Numbered from the stretch's first letter, positions 10,701 through 18,937 are shown. The stretch is 64,000 nucleotides of DNA from an uncultured Mesonia sp. (GCA_947494545.1 CANLVH010000006.1:62001-126000); one strand, 5' to 3'. The notes: generated from the sequence alone by a model not told the origin. Numbers and translations are program-made.

Positions 10701-11289
10701 TATAACTACCAAAAGGCACAATTGTGCTTAAAGCAGCTTCACCATTGCAAGTACCTTGACCGTCTAAAGCATCTAGTGCTCCTATAGTCCAATTAATCGC
10801 ATCAAAAACACCTGCATTAGCAGTTGCTCCATCGTTACGATAATAAAACGTATCTGTATGCTCCCAGTCTGTACTGGAGCCATCTACGCCGTCTTCTCCA
10901 AAACGGTCTATTACAACGTCTGAAGCATCTACAATTTGAAACGCATCATCGCCATTGCTAGATATTCCGCCATTTTCTATGACGTTACCATTGGTGGAGT
11001 TGATTGAAAACTCTGCATCTAAGGTTGCTTCATCATTAGTAATGTAAGCAAACTCGTCTGTTAAACTTCCTAAGGAAGAAAGATCTAAATTGGTGGTAAA
11101 TCCGCCACCATTTGATTGTCGTACTAGATTCCAACCTGTAAAATCAACGGTACCGTTGACATAGATTTCGACGGTTCTACCATCGGCACCTGAACAGGGA
11201 GAATCTACATAGCCTGTAATAAGAGCATCTTGTGCGTGACCAAAGGTCCAGAACATAAACGCCATTAAAAGCATAGTAATTCTTTTCAT
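4705..11289 (-). CDS. Giant T9SS cargo protein with eight FnIII domains, 2194 aa
   Basis: After a signal peptide (MKRITMLLMAFMFWTFGHAQ) comes a lamin-tail-like domain (about 20-200), then a pre-peptidase-like module with a GDDVVYAY motif. The rest alternates FnIII domains (eight counted) with adhesin or choice-of-anchor jelly rolls (EDFTNFLPDCWEEAGSGLP appears in two close variants). Near the C-terminus is a GEVED-type domain (ADWNQNGSMDDDGE), then a last FnIII and a T9SS type A sorting domain (YYPNPVKNQLFIKA, ending in FKLIRE). Two adjacent FnIII domains are nearly identical at DNA level. The role is probably adhesion or binding of extracellular polymer, by inference; no catalytic domain was recognised. 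Confidence 0.9.
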   Translation of the reverse strand: MKRITMLLMAFMFWTFGHAQDALITGYVDSPCSGADGRTVEIYVNGTVDFTGWNLVRQSNGGGFTTNLDLSSLGSLTDEFAYITNDEATLDAEFSINSTNGNVIENGGISSNGDDAFQIVDASDVVIDRFGEDGVDGSSTDWEHTDTFYYRNDGATANAGVFDAINWTIGALDALDGQGTCNGEAALSTIVPFGSYTPNLSSPGETCANPIAITSLPYTTSDDTANYGDDYENSDNPCGNYLSGDDVVYAYTPAADMVVNITLSNVSDTWSGIHVLDACFDDNPNCVATEGNSGTSDRTIEALALTGGTTYYIVISTWAAPQSITYDLDIEELTCPPVTDILVDNIAENSADISWTENGSAIEWEILYGETGFDPATEGTSLADNDGTLGETLTGLNSGLNYDVYVRANCGSGDLSDWTGPVEFTTECAVYTPDYVENFENFLPNCWEEASSGLPIDGPSDLGFGSWTSDDFLNSGTNSARINLYSNSKEDWLISPSFDLSAADYELAFMTGVTAYSGSAASAMGSDDEVQLLISEDDGATWSNLLTYDASNTPTNTGQEEIIDLSAYSGTVKFAFWATEGTVDDSEDYNFYVDDFKVRIPPSCAAPAGIVIDNITANAADISWTENGSATEWEILYGETGFDPATEGTSVIDDDGTLGETLSGLTEVTEYDIYVRAVCAPGDESEWLGPVTFETECATFTAPFTEDFETSMDAMPDCWANTSSTSKIWEFDTEPSSGNNFSDHTSGGGYLVYVDASTSTTTPDATLATPFIDVSSLATPYLEFYVYHFANNDDSNKITVEVWDGTAWNEVYMDDNGDVDAWEKVGITLDSLTITGPIKVRFVVNTVIGDNYENDIAIDDVSVKDAPSCLSPSGLAASNITDTSADLMWTENGSATEWEILYGEVGFDPATEGTSVMDDDGTLGITLNGLSSATEYDVYVRAICAPGDESEWTGPITFETDCAVYVPDYLEDFTNFLPDCWEEAGSGLPADGPSDIGTGSWFSDEFLNTGSNNAATINLFTTGREEWLISPSFDLSGGTYELAYITAVTNYSSSAPSDMGSDDEVQLLISEDDGATWSNLLTYDASNTPSATGQQEIVDLSAYSGTVKFAFWATDGTVNDSEDYDFFVDDFEVRTPPACPTPADIVFDGITTTTVDISWTAGGTETEWEILYGEAGFDPATEGTSIIDNDNNLGETLTGLTASTGYDVYLRAICAPGDESEWIGPDSFTTQCEVINTAYSQDFEGVVGLPACWSIINLGDTNGWENSSDITGDAHSGTNAASISFGSIAHDDYLITPQIEIVAETNDLFSFWIKSRSSIFLESYEVLLSTTDTQAASFDVVLQAEEEAPNAWTQKEFDLSMYVGQTIYIAVRATGTDEFELYADDFVFEAFVEPCAAPTDIVVSTITDTSADISWTENGSATEWEILYGEAGFDPLTEGISISDTDALGESLTGLTPETDYDVYVRAICDVDDESDWTGPETFTTTAITCPAPTDIVVSTITDTSADISWTENGSATEWEILYGEAGFDPLTEGISISDTDALGESLTGLTPETDYDVYVRAICDINVESDWTGPETFTTTTSGGGGPIEDCGQTQVSNGFENGVFMEESGTQILANDFIVSTNTATFSADNITVNILSQGGINTMDVTFYEDNDGVPGTEIQTIQDLAPTSQAIIGTAFGYDVHEVVLDFTTPIDFAGDGNVNGTTYWVELSGVPTSAGTQLAWETTTVNPVGNNMVFDNENTTGWVESQEDDGVFSITGECTYNDLDCFTPENLMVTNLTASSADVEWTTVGDETQWTVEYGPAGFTLGSGTTEVVNGTPSTTISGLESMTEYDFYVIANCSDSDSAIAGPVSATTVDMYCPIDFSTVEPITFVELADVSNTSSEATDSPAHEYFLDIVGNVEQGETYTVTIEAYTGGDYVNTITLFADWNQNGSMDDDGERYDLGTIENSSGVDGVQLVADITVPAGATLGNTRMRVIKRYSFDGSFPNDSCDAGSTFGQAEDYTLNVLQSTVTCPAPTDVAISNIGDFTADITWTENGTAVEWEILYGEAGFDPLTEGTSVIDADGTPGYSLSGLTANTDYEVYVRAICDVDDESDWTGPEPFTTTNLSVDSVNFEGFSYYPNPVKNQLFIKATNSISQVEIYNLLGQVVMSKKVNQLDTQLDVANLASGTYLMQVTINNSVKTFKLIRE
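6548..7118 (-). repeat. Tandem pair of near-identical FnIII-coding units (285-bp period)
   Basis: Two consecutive units, starting with gtggttgt at 6548 and 6833, are almost the same base for base over most of their length. They differ mainly near the segment encoding the loop before ESDWTGPETF. This points to recent unequal recombination or slippage inside the giant gene. Confidence 0.8.
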
Positions 11290-11375
11290 AAATAGTTAAA
11301 ATTTTAGTTAAACGAATGCTAAAAATAAGAAATTTAAAGCAATTAATCGTTAAAAAGAAATACTATTATATACAA

Positions 11376-11397
11376 AAAACCGCCATAAGGCGGTTTT
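11376..11397 (-). terminator. Rho-independent terminator of fabI
   Basis: Stem AAAACCGCC/GGCGGTTTT with a 4-base loop. The minus strand continues into a T run, directly after the fabI stop codon. Confidence 0.88.
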
Positions 11398-11423
11398 CAT
11401 TATGCTAATTATGACATTATCTA

Positions 11424-12248
11424 CTAAGAATCTTCTTCTTTCATAAAAGTTTCCATAACTTGTTGACTTACTCCCATATTGGAAAATCCGCCATCATTAT
11501 ATAAATTTTGCAACGTAACTTTCTTGGTTAAGTCTGAAAACAGGGTTAAGGTATAATCTGCACATTCGTCTGCGGTTGCATTTCCTAAAGGGGACATTTT
11601 ATCCGCGTAAGCGATAAAACCATCAAAGCCTTTTACACCTTGTCCGGCAGTTGTAGGAGTTGGCGATTGTGATATTGTATTTACCCGTACTTTTTTCTCT
11701 GTACCAAAGAAATACCCAAAACTTCTGGCTATAGACTCTAAATATGCCTTGTTATCTGCCATATCATTATAATCTGGAAATACGCGCTGTGCTGCCATAT
11801 AGGTAAGTGCTACTATACTGCCCCATTCATTCATAGCATCTTTCTTATAGAGCGTTTGCATAGTTTTGTGAAAAGATACTGCCGAAATATCCCAACCTTT
11901 AGTGGTAAAATCGTAATTCATATCTGTATAATGATTTCCTTTTCTAACATTTACAGACATCCCGATAGAATGCAATACAAAATCTAATTTACCGCCTAAA
12001 ACTTCTGTGGCTTTTTCTACCAAATTTTCTAGGTTTTCTATTTTAGTAGCATCTGCCGGTATTAATTCTGCTCCTGTTTTCTCTGCCAATTCTTTTATTT
12101 TCCCCATTCGTAAAGCTATGGGTGCATTGGTTAGAACAAAGCTACCGCCTTCTTCGTGTACTTTTTCAGCAACTTTCCAAGCGATGGAGTTCTCGTCTAA
12201 AGCTCCAAAAATAATTCCTCTTTTTCCTTTTAGTAGGTTATAAGCCAT
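11424..12248 (-). CDS. fabI: Enoyl-[acyl-carrier-protein] reductase FabI
   Basis: Short-chain dehydrogenase-type enoyl-ACP reductase of 274 aa, which performs the last reduction step of each fatty acid elongation cycle using NAD(P)H. The nucleotide-binding region is at the N-terminus (IIFGALDENSIAW, the atypical FabI form of the glycine motif). The active site is Y150, Y160 and K167, in the family's Y-x6-K arrangement and within a YMAAQRVFPDY context like E. coli FabI. It starts at ATG 12248, 47 bp downstream of recN, and has a strong terminator. A near-consensus -7 sequence lies in that gap, so it may be transcribed separately from recN. Cytoplasmic and probably essential. Confidence 0.95.
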   Translation of the reverse strand: MAYNLLKGKRGIIFGALDENSIAWKVAEKVHEEGGSFVLTNAPIALRMGKIKELAEKTGAELIPADATKIENLENLVEKATEVLGGKLDFVLHSIGMSVNVRKGNHYTDMNYDFTTKGWDISAVSFHKTMQTLYKKDAMNEWGSIVALTYMAAQRVFPDYNDMADNKAYLESIARSFGYFFGTEKKVRVNTISQSPTPTTAGQGVKGFDGFIAYADKMSPLGNATADECADYTLTLFSDLTKKVTLQNLYNDGGFSNMGVSQQVMETFMKEEDS

Positions 12249-12295
12249 AGTAAAATCTTTTATTAATTTAAGGTGTAAATATAGTAAATACTTGT

Positions 12296-13948
12296 TTAGT
12301 TTAACAAAGCTTTTGCGTGGGCTACTGCAGATGCAGGTTTTTCTTTCCCGCCCAACATTTCTGCCAATTCATTAATACGGTTTTCTTGGCTTAAACTTAC
12401 AATATTTGTTACCGTAGTATTTTGCTTTGTCTCTTTAAAAACTTTTAATTGTTGTTGGCCTTTTGCAGCAATTTGTGGCAAATGTGTAATTGCCACCACT
12501 TGCAAATTCTCTCCCATTGCGCGCATAATATCTCCCATTTTCTGCGCAATATCTCCTGAAACCCCCGTGTCTATCTCATCAAAAATTAAAGTGGGTAGGC
12601 TGCTGTAATTGGCCAAAATACTTTTTATTGCCAAAGTTATTCTAGATAATTCTCCGCCTGAAGCTGCTTTTTTAAGTTCTGTATACTTACCGCCTTTATT
12701 AGCTGCAAGTTGCCATTGCATATTGTCAGCGCCATTTTTGCTGAGTTTTTCGGTGAATTCTATTATTATTTTTAAACGTGCATCCGGCATACCTACTTGT
12801 GCCAAGATATTTTCTGCTTGCTTGATAAAGGTTTTGGTTTGCTCCCGTCTGTTTTGATAAAGTTTCTTTGCAAGGTTTAAAGCTTTTTGCTTTGCGGAAG
12901 AAATCTCTTTTTGTAATTCTTCTATAACGGCATCTGAGCTTTCGCTGGTAGCAATCTTGTCTTCCAACTCTTTTTGTAAAGCTAATAATTCCTTTTCGGA
13001 AGTGATACCGTGTTTCTTTTGCAGGGCATAAAGTTTTCGCAATTTTTCATTTACTTGCTCTAGGCTTGCCGGATCTGCTTCTACGTTTTCTTGCTGATTG
13101 GCAATTTCCATAGTTAGATCTTCTAACTCTAGCAACACGCTTTGCAAACGCTCTTTAAAATTTTTATACGTATCGCCAAAATTTTCAATACTACTTAAAC
13201 GTTGGTTTATTTCTTTTAAAACTTCCGTAACGCCTACATCATCTTGCTCTAATAAATGTGCGGCAGCCATTAAATTTTCTTTTAAAGCTTCTACATTACT
13301 CAACTCGTTTTGTTGCTGCTCGAGTTCTTCTTGCATGCCTTCTTCTAAGTCTGCTTCTTGTAGTTCGCGAAGCAAATACAAATTATAATCGTAAGTTGCA
13401 GCTGCTTGTTGTTGCTCTGACTGGTGTTTTTCCAAACGCTGTTGCAGATGTTCATAATTCCGTAAAGCCTCTTTATAAGTAGCTAAAAGAGCTGTATTGT
13501 CTGCCAAACTATCTATTACACGGTATTGATAAGTGGTATCTCCTACAAATAAGGTTTCGTGCTGGCTGTGAATATCTACCAAGCTTTGTCCCAATTTTGC
13601 CAGAACTTGTAATTTTACCGGCGTATCATTTATAAAAGCACGCGATTTACCAGACGGTAAAATCTCTCGTCTAATTATGCTTTGCTTGTCATAGTCCAGA
13701 TCTTGTTCTTCAAAAAAAGTTTCTAATTTATATTCAGCAATGGTAAAAACGCCTTCTATAATACATTTTTTTTCAGAATTACGAATGGCATTTAGATCTG
13801 CACGTTTACCTAATAACAAAGAGAGAGCTCCTAATAAAATAGATTTTCCGGCACCGGTTTCGCCCGTTATTGTTGTAAATTTATCTTGCAGAGAAAGTTG
13901 TACATCTTCTATTAATGCAAAATTCTTTATGGAAAGTGAAGTGAGCAA
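12296..13948 (-). CDS. recN: DNA repair protein RecN
   Basis: SMC-like ATPase of 550 aa for double-strand break repair. Walker A is GETGAGKS at residues 29-36. The central region is coiled coil rich in Q, E and L. The C-terminal half contains an ABC-like signature (AASGGELSRI) and Walker B (LIFDEIDTGVSG). Length and layout fit the family. The start codon is TTG at 13948, supported by the family N-terminus MLTSLSIKNFALIEDV. It lies 56 bp downstream of the DUF4835 gene and is probably part of the same run. One TTCCGTAAAG copy lies inside the gene and another just upstream. Confidence 0.95.
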   Translation of the reverse strand: MLTSLSIKNFALIEDVQLSLQDKFTTITGETGAGKSILLGALSLLLGKRADLNAIRNSEKKCIIEGVFTIAEYKLETFFEEQDLDYDKQSIIRREILPSGKSRAFINDTPVKLQVLAKLGQSLVDIHSQHETLFVGDTTYQYRVIDSLADNTALLATYKEALRNYEHLQQRLEKHQSEQQQAAATYDYNLYLLRELQEADLEEGMQEELEQQQNELSNVEALKENLMAAAHLLEQDDVGVTEVLKEINQRLSSIENFGDTYKNFKERLQSVLLELEDLTMEIANQQENVEADPASLEQVNEKLRKLYALQKKHGITSEKELLALQKELEDKIATSESSDAVIEELQKEISSAKQKALNLAKKLYQNRREQTKTFIKQAENILAQVGMPDARLKIIIEFTEKLSKNGADNMQWQLAANKGGKYTELKKAASGGELSRITLAIKSILANYSSLPTLIFDEIDTGVSGDIAQKMGDIMRAMGENLQVVAITHLPQIAAKGQQQLKVFKETKQNTTVTNIVSLSQENRINELAEMLGGKEKPASAVAHAKALLN

Positions 13949-14004
13949 ATTAGTTTAATTTTTCCGTAAAGATAAAACGAAATTTATTGCTGCCACCAAA
14001 ATAA

Positions 14005-14898
14005 TTAATACTTTATAGAAGACCAGTTTTTGCTATATAAAGGTGCAATTCTATTTAAAGTTTCTACAACTTCTGTTATAGGAATGGAAGGTCCGCCGCT
14101 AAAAATCTTTTCTATCTCGTCTGCTTTAGCGTCAAAAAAAGTACGGATAAGCAAAGAGTTTGGCCGTGTATTATTTACTTGTTTTAACGCCAAAATAGCC
14201 TCTGCTATTTTTTGTTTACCTTCTTCTACATCTTCGTGCATTTTGTCTAAACCTAATCTATGATAGGTATACAAAGCATCTCTATAACCGGTAAAATTGT
14301 TGGAAAGTAAATCGCTATTTAAACGAAATCTGCTTTTGTTGTTTCCGCCGGCACGCCAACCTTCATAATTGCTTTGCTGGGCGGTGTTTACTATTTGTCG
14401 TGCTTCTTCATAATAAGCTTGGCCGCCTTGCGGGGCAAAAGTATCTGCATCTAATCCTAAAATGGTGTAAATATAAAAGCTAATGCCTGAAACCAAATTA
14501 GAATTGAAGGTATTAGGACTATAATCTAAGTTTTGATATTCTGTGTACTCAAAATCAAAATCATTGTCTTTAAAATTAAACACCGGCGTGGTAGCAACAG
14601 AACCAAAAATTGGTCGCGAAGATTGTATTTGCAATGTAGCATTAAAGTTATTAGAATCGTAAGAAGTTATGTTAATAAAAATATTGCAGTTTATCTTTTC
14701 GTGCTCTTGCAGGTTTAACTTTGTCCAAGTGTTTTCTGATACAAACTCTTGCAAAGCAGATTCTAGCGTATTAAAGATAGACAATTTTGTACGCCCGGTT
14801 TGCTCTGCATTTACGCTTACGCTGCAATTTATCTCTTGTGCCTGACTGCTAAAACCAACACAAAAACTTAACAGGAGAATTAAAATATATCTACGCAT
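14005..14898 (-). CDS. DUF4835 family protein (PorD-like), secreted
   Basis: 297-aa protein with a signal peptide (MRRYILILLLSFCVGFSSQAQ) and one domain matching my memory of the DUF4835 family, which recent annotation calls type IX secretion protein PorD. Expected location is the periplasm or outer membrane. It sits between coaBC and recN, an arrangement I recall in other flavobacteria, with 12 bp to coaBC, so it is likely co-transcribed. No catalytic motif is visible. Family membership is fairly sure; the link to T9SS rests on established naming that I cannot check here. Confidence 0.75.
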   Translation of the reverse strand: MRRYILILLLSFCVGFSSQAQEINCSVSVNAEQTGRTKLSIFNTLESALQEFVSENTWTKLNLQEHEKINCNIFINITSYDSNNFNATLQIQSSRPIFGSVATTPVFNFKDNDFDFEYTEYQNLDYSPNTFNSNLVSGISFYIYTILGLDADTFAPQGGQAYYEEARQIVNTAQQSNYEGWRAGGNNKSRFRLNSDLLSNNFTGYRDALYTYHRLGLDKMHEDVEEGKQKIAEAILALKQVNNTRPNSLLIRTFFDAKADEIEKIFSGGPSIPITEVVETLNRIAPLYSKNWSSIKY

Positions 14899-14910
14899 TT
14901 CTTTACGGAA

Positions 14911-16110
14911 TTAAAACAGGCGTTCTATGACCTGCAGAATAATGTCTTTTGCAACTTCTTGTTTTGGTTTTAACGCAAAATCAAGGCTGTTTGTTTTACT
15001 AATAATTTTTATTTTGTTGGTATCTCCTTTAAATCCGGCTCCTTTATCGCGCAAACTATTTAAAACAATGAAATCTAAATTTTTCTTATCTAGCTTGGCA
15101 GTGGCATTCTCTACTTCGTTTTCGGTTTCTAAAGCAAAACCAACCAAAAACTGATTTTTCTTTCGTTTGCCCATCGCCAACAAAATGTCTTCTGTTTTTT
15201 CTAATTCCAGCGAAAGCTTCTCATCTGATTTTTTTATTTTCTGGTCTACCCTTTTTACCGGACGATAGTCTGAAACCGCCGCTGCAGCAATAGCTACATC
15301 TACACTATCAAAATATTGTTCTACCGCTTGTAACATTTCTGCAGTAGAAGTTACATTTACTTGCTTTACGGAAGCAGATTTAGCAGTTAATGCCGTAGGA
15401 CCCGAAATCAAATAAACTTTAGCGCCTAATCTTGCAGCTTCTTCCGCCAAGGCAAAACCCATTTTACCACTAGAATGATTGCCTATAAACCGCACCGGGT
15501 CTAAAGCTTCGTAAGTTGGCCCGGCAGTAATTAAGACGCGTTTATTGTATAGCGGTAAATTTTTCTTTACGGAATTGCTTATAGTTTCTATAATAGTTTC
15601 TGGCTCTGCCATTCTTCCTTTTCCGGTTAAACCGCTCGCCAACTCGCCGCTTTCTGCAGGAATTATATAATTGCCAAACTCTTGTAATTTTTTAAGACTT
15701 TCTTTTGTACTGGGATGTTGGTACATATCCAAATCCATTGCCGGCGCAAAATATACCGGACATTTGGCAGACAAATAAGTTGCCAGCAAAAAATTATCGC
15801 ATTGGCCGTTAGCCATTTTAGATAACGTGTTTGCAGTGGCTGGCGCTATGAGCATAATATCTGCCCAAAGACCTAAATCTACGTGGTTGTTCCAAACCTC
15901 GCCTTCTTCTTCCGTAAAGCTGGTTATAACAGGATTTTTAGAAAGTGTAGAAAGCGTTAAAGGAGTAACAAAGTCTTTAGCTTGTGGCGTCATTACCACT
16001 TTTACATTGGCACCGGCTTTTATAAATAAGCGTACCAAAAAAGAAGTTTTATAAGCGGCAATACCGGCGGTAATGCCCAAAAGTATATTTTTACCGCTTA
16101 AGACTTCCAT
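14911..16110 (-). CDS. coaBC: Bifunctional phosphopantothenoylcysteine decarboxylase / phosphopantothenate-cysteine ligase
   Basis: 399-aa fused enzyme of coenzyme A synthesis. The N-terminal CoaC flavoprotein domain (about 1-180) has the GITAGIAAYK start, the NHVDLG histidine segment, the APATANTLSKMANG motif and PAMDLDMY in place of the usual PxMNxxMW. The C-terminal CoaB domain (about 190-399) has ITAGPTYEALDPVRFIGN, SSGKMG and AAAAVSDY. The start is ATG 16110, four bases after the omega-like gene, which implies tight operon coupling. Three copies of the over-represented TTCCGTAAAG decamer lie in this gene, the joint highest count in one gene in the window. Confidence 0.96.
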   Translation of the reverse strand: MEVLSGKNILLGITAGIAAYKTSFLVRLFIKAGANVKVVMTPQAKDFVTPLTLSTLSKNPVITSFTEEEGEVWNNHVDLGLWADIMLIAPATANTLSKMANGQCDNFLLATYLSAKCPVYFAPAMDLDMYQHPSTKESLKKLQEFGNYIIPAESGELASGLTGKGRMAEPETIIETISNSVKKNLPLYNKRVLITAGPTYEALDPVRFIGNHSSGKMGFALAEEAARLGAKVYLISGPTALTAKSASVKQVNVTSTAEMLQAVEQYFDSVDVAIAAAAVSDYRPVKRVDQKIKKSDEKLSLELEKTEDILLAMGKRKKNQFLVGFALETENEVENATAKLDKKNLDFIVLNSLRDKGAGFKGDTNKIKIISKTNSLDFALKPKQEVAKDIILQVIERLF

Positions 16111-16114
16111 AAAA

Positions 16115-16450
16115 TTACTCTTCTGTAGTTGTGTTGGTATTTCTGTAATAAATTTTACCTTCTAACCATTCTTCTACAGCCAAAGCTTGTGGTTTTGGCA
16201 AACGCTCGTAAAATTTAGAAACTTCTATTTGCTCTTTATTTTCGAAAATTTCGTCAAGGCTATCGTTATAGGTAGCAAATTCGTCTAACTTTTCTAAAAG
16301 CTCTTTTTTTATTTCGGTATTTATTTGCGTTGCTCTTTTTGCAATAATCGAAATAGCTTCATAAATATTATCGGTTGGGGCATCTACCAAATTTTTATCT
16401 ATAGTAGTAGTGGTAACCGGAGCAGTGGTGTTTTTTAAATCTGTACTCAT
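16115..16450 (-). CDS. rpoZ: RNA polymerase omega-like subunit (RpoZ family, Bacteroidota type)
   Basis: 111-aa acidic protein with the core DNIYEAISIIAKRATQINTEIKKEL, which matches the helical omega family in Bacteroidota, followed by a C-terminal extension (LPKPQALAVEEWLEGKIYY) seen in this phylum. Omega helps assemble RNA polymerase. It lies between bamD and coaBC with gaps of 3 and 4 bp. In many bacteria rpoZ also neighbours dfp/coaBC, which supports the call. The family is divergent from the proteobacterial form. Confidence 0.85.
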   Translation of the reverse strand: MSTDLKNTTAPVTTTTIDKNLVDAPTDNIYEAISIIAKRATQINTEIKKELLEKLDEFATYNDSLDEIFENKEQIEVSKFYERLPKPQALAVEEWLEGKIYYRNTNTTTEE

Positions 16451-16453
16451 AAT

Positions 16454-17275
16454 TTAACTTTTTTGAAAGTTTTCTAAACGGGTTTCAATATCTTCTGAAG
16501 TAGACCTTACTTCTTCATTAAATTCGCCTTCAGGATAAAATTTTATATAATCTTGGTAATAATCTTTTGCGGTATTTAAACGTTCTTGCACCAAATATTG
16601 GTAACTGTTTATTGCCAAAAGATAAGCTGCATCCATCTTATAATAATAGGCTTTTTCTATATATTTAGAGCCGGGATAATTTTCTATAAAATTCTCCATC
16701 GCAGCCATACTGGCTTTATAATCTTCTAAATGATAGTATTGTCTTGCAATTAAAAAAGCTTTTTTCTCTAACTTCTCTTGCAATTCGCGTACCAACTCAT
16801 TTGCTTCACCAATATACTCACCATCCGGATATTGCGAAATGTACGATTGCAATTTTGCTATACCGGTATGTGTTTCTTTTTGGTCTAAACTATAGCGCGG
16901 CGAAATGTAATAATAACTCTTGGCAGATTTAAATAAAGCTTCTTCTGCTTTTTCGCTTTGTGCGTGAGCTTTTGTAAAACGCTCAAATTGGTAACCGGAA
17001 TCAAAATAAGATTCTAAGCGATAAAACAAATCAGCGTAAATAAACCTTATTCTTTCCCCTTGCGGTTTACCGCTATATTGTGGTAAAATTTGTTCTACCA
17101 ATCGTAAGGATTTTTTGTACTTACTGTTTTTATCTTCTGCTTTACCTTCTTCGTAAAGTTTGGCAGCCATTTCGTATTTTGCTTTAATATCGTCGTTTTT
17201 CAATACTTTCTGGTATTGGCTACAACTAGTTAAAAGCACACCGACTAAGGCTAAAAAAATTATCTTTTTAATCAT
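16454..17275 (-). CDS. bamD: Outer membrane assembly lipoprotein BamD
   Basis: Lipoprotein of about 273 aa with tetratricopeptide-like repeats, the BamD/YfiO component of the machine that inserts beta-barrel proteins. I chose ATG 17275 because MIKKIIFLALVGVLLTSC is a clean lipoprotein signal with a Cys after the lipobox. A promoter box lies at 17292-17299, inside the longer open frame that extends to 17386, so the longer start is not credible; 17281 (two codons upstream) is the alternative. Repeats with Y-x-x-A-x-x-x-Y patterns run through the protein. It is followed immediately by the omega-like gene and coaBC. Confidence 0.92.
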   Translation of the reverse strand: MIKKIIFLALVGVLLTSCSQYQKVLKNDDIKAKYEMAAKLYEEGKAEDKNSKYKKSLRLVEQILPQYSGKPQGERIRFIYADLFYRLESYFDSGYQFERFTKAHAQSEKAEEALFKSAKSYYYISPRYSLDQKETHTGIAKLQSYISQYPDGEYIGEANELVRELQEKLEKKAFLIARQYYHLEDYKASMAAMENFIENYPGSKYIEKAYYYKMDAAYLLAINSYQYLVQERLNTAKDYYQDYIKFYPEGEFNEEVRSTSEDIETRLENFQKS

Positions 17276-17291
17276 ATACATAAATATCTTG

Positions 17292-17299
17292 CAAAAGTA
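17292..17299 (-). promoter_or_regulatory. Bacteroidota -7 box for bamD
   Basis: The minus strand reads TACTTTTG, fitting TAnnTTTG. Transcription would begin around 17285, leaving a leader of about 10 bases before ATG 17275. The box lies between the dapA stop and bamD and sets the bamD start. Confidence 0.6.
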
Positions 17300-17364
17300 G
17301 GGTATTAAATCGTATTTAAAAAACGAAAAATATTTTTTACTTTTTCGGGTTTGTATTTTGATTT

Positions 17365-18243
17365 CTAAGCTTTTACTTGTTTGCAAAAAGCAGCAATTTG
17401 CTCGCTAAGTATTTGGCTAGCCTCCACTAATGGTAATCTAACAAAATTTTCGGATAAGTTTAAGGTTTTAAATACCGCTTTAATACCTGTAGGATTTCCT
17501 TCGGCAAAAACCATATCTATTACCGGAGCTAATTGGTAATGAATTTTAAAAGCTTCGTCTACTTTTCTTTCCAAACCTAAATCTAACATTTTTGAAAATT
17601 CTTTGGGAAAACCTTGCGCCACAACAGAAATAACTCCTGCCCCACCGGCCAAAATCATTGGTAAAGCAAGCATATCTTCGCCAGAAATTACCAAGAAATC
17701 TTTTGGGGTTTGGGCTATCATTTTCATAGCTTGGTCCATACTGCCGGCGGCTTCTTTTATGCCTATAATATTTTCATGTTTAGCCAAACGTGCCACGGTT
17801 TCGGGTAACATATTAGAAGCGGTTCTGCCGGGAACATTATACAGTATAATTGGCAAAGAGGAAGCATTGGCAACTTCCGTAAAGTGTTTAAAAATACCTT
17901 CTTGTGAAGGTTTATTATAATAAGGCGAAACCGACAAAATAGCTGCAAAACCTTCTAGATTTTCTGTTTTTAAACGTTCTACTACTGCGTGGGTATTGTT
18001 GCCGCCTATACCCAAAACTAACGGTATTTGCCCGTTTACTTCTTTTATAACGCAGTTTTTAACTTCTTCCCGCTCTTCTTCTTTTAAAACAGCATATTCT
18101 CCCGTAGTTCCTAAAACTACCAAATAATCTACACCGTTTTCTAACTGAAATTGAACCACTTTCTTTAAAGCTGCAAAATCTACGCTTTTATCTTCTTTAA
18201 AAGGCGTGATTAATGCAACACCGGTACCGGTAAACTTCTTCAT
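17365..18243 (-). CDS. dapA: 4-hydroxy-tetrahydrodipicolinate synthase
   Basis: 292-aa TIM-barrel aldolase that condenses pyruvate and aspartate semialdehyde in lysine and peptidoglycan precursor synthesis. Visible are the GTTGEY threonine pair, the catalytic tyrosine in [10 protein letters not shown], the Schiff-base lysine in GIKEAAG and the GGAGVISV segment. Length is normal. The start is ATG 18243, two bases after the DUF6913 gene stop. The 3' end is followed by the bamD promoter region. Confidence 0.96.
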   Translation of the reverse strand: MKKFTGTGVALITPFKEDKSVDFAALKKVVQFQLENGVDYLVVLGTTGEYAVLKEEEREEVKNCVIKEVNGQIPLVLGIGGNNTHAVVERLKTENLEGFAAILSVSPYYNKPSQEGIFKHFTEVANASSLPIILYNVPGRTASNMLPETVARLAKHENIIGIKEAAGSMDQAMKMIAQTPKDFLVISGEDMLALPMILAGGAGVISVVAQGFPKEFSKMLDLGLERKVDEAFKIHYQLAPVIDMVFAEGNPTGIKAVFKTLNLSENFVRLPLVEASQILSEQIAAFCKQVKA

Positions 18244-18245
18244 AA

Positions 18246-18746
18246 TTACTGATTTATAATCGATAAATATTTTTTTACTTCTTGCGCAAAAAGTTTTGTA
18301 TTTTTAGGGTCTGTAGCGATGCTTAAATCGTTTAAGCCTTTGCAGTCTATCTCAAAACCAACTTTTAACTTTGCGTTTACCAAAGCGCTAAGCAATAATA
18401 AGGTTTCTGGCGGATTTACAAAATAATTGATTAATAAGTCAAAGTTTTGTTGCTCAAAACTTTTTGCCATTCCTTCTTTTTTGAATTTTCCGTAAAGGTT
18501 TAAAGCTTTTTTGGAAAACCATTTTTCTGTATCTGCCGTAACTTCGCTTTCATTAGAAACGTAAAATAGAACCTCAAATTGTGTATTGTTTTCTGCCAAT
18601 TCTTTTTGCAAAATAGTATAGGCTTTAGAATCTGGCATTGCTTGCGTGTCTATTAAAATACCAACTTTTTTTAACGAGCTAATAGAGCCCGCTTGGTGTT
18701 TTTTTATAACAGTATTTAAACGTTTTTGGTAATTATATAATCGCAA
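18246..18746 (-). CDS. DUF6913 domain protein
   Basis: 166-aa cytoplasmic protein beginning [17 protein letters not shown] from a TTG codon at 18746. It contains [47 protein letters not shown] and [16 protein letters not shown], which I recognise as the flavobacterial DUF6913 family usually found next to dapA. The function is unknown; the alternating hydrophobic strands suggest a Rossmann-like alpha/beta fold. It is translationally close to dapA (2 bp gap). No catalytic motif is evident. Confidence 0.75.
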   Translation of the reverse strand: MRLYNYQKRLNTVIKKHQAGSISSLKKVGILIDTQAMPDSKAYTILQKELAENNTQFEVLFYVSNESEVTADTEKWFSKKALNLYGKFKKEGMAKSFEQQNFDLLINYFVNPPETLLLLSALVNAKLKVGFEIDCKGLNDLSIATDPKNTKLFAQEVKKYLSIINQ

Positions 18747-18767
18747 AAGAGAATTTATTTTACAGAA

Positions 18768-18906
18768 AAAGAGGTGGTCTAAAAAGTTTTTTAACTGTCA
18801 GTATTAACGTAGTCAATAACCAGAAGATTCTAACTATATACGAAGTTTTTTAACTCCGCTCGACTTGACAAGTCAGTTTATTTTTATTTTTTTAGACAAC
18901 CTCTTT
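18768..18906. terminator. Long inverted repeat (terminator-like) with enlarged loop
   Basis: Left arm AAAGAGGTGGTCTAAAAA (18768-18785) pairs with right arm TTTTTAGACAACCTCTTT (18889-18906), 17 of 18 bases. The roughly 100-base loop includes a flavobacterial-style repeat (ctccgctcgacttgacaagtc). The element lies after the M61 peptidase stop and before the DUF6913 gene, both on the minus strand, so it probably terminates the peptidase transcript. The rest of the gap 18747-18937 shows nothing else. Confidence 0.65.
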
Positions 18907-18937
18907 ATTCTATTTTATTTATTAGAAAATTGAACTA

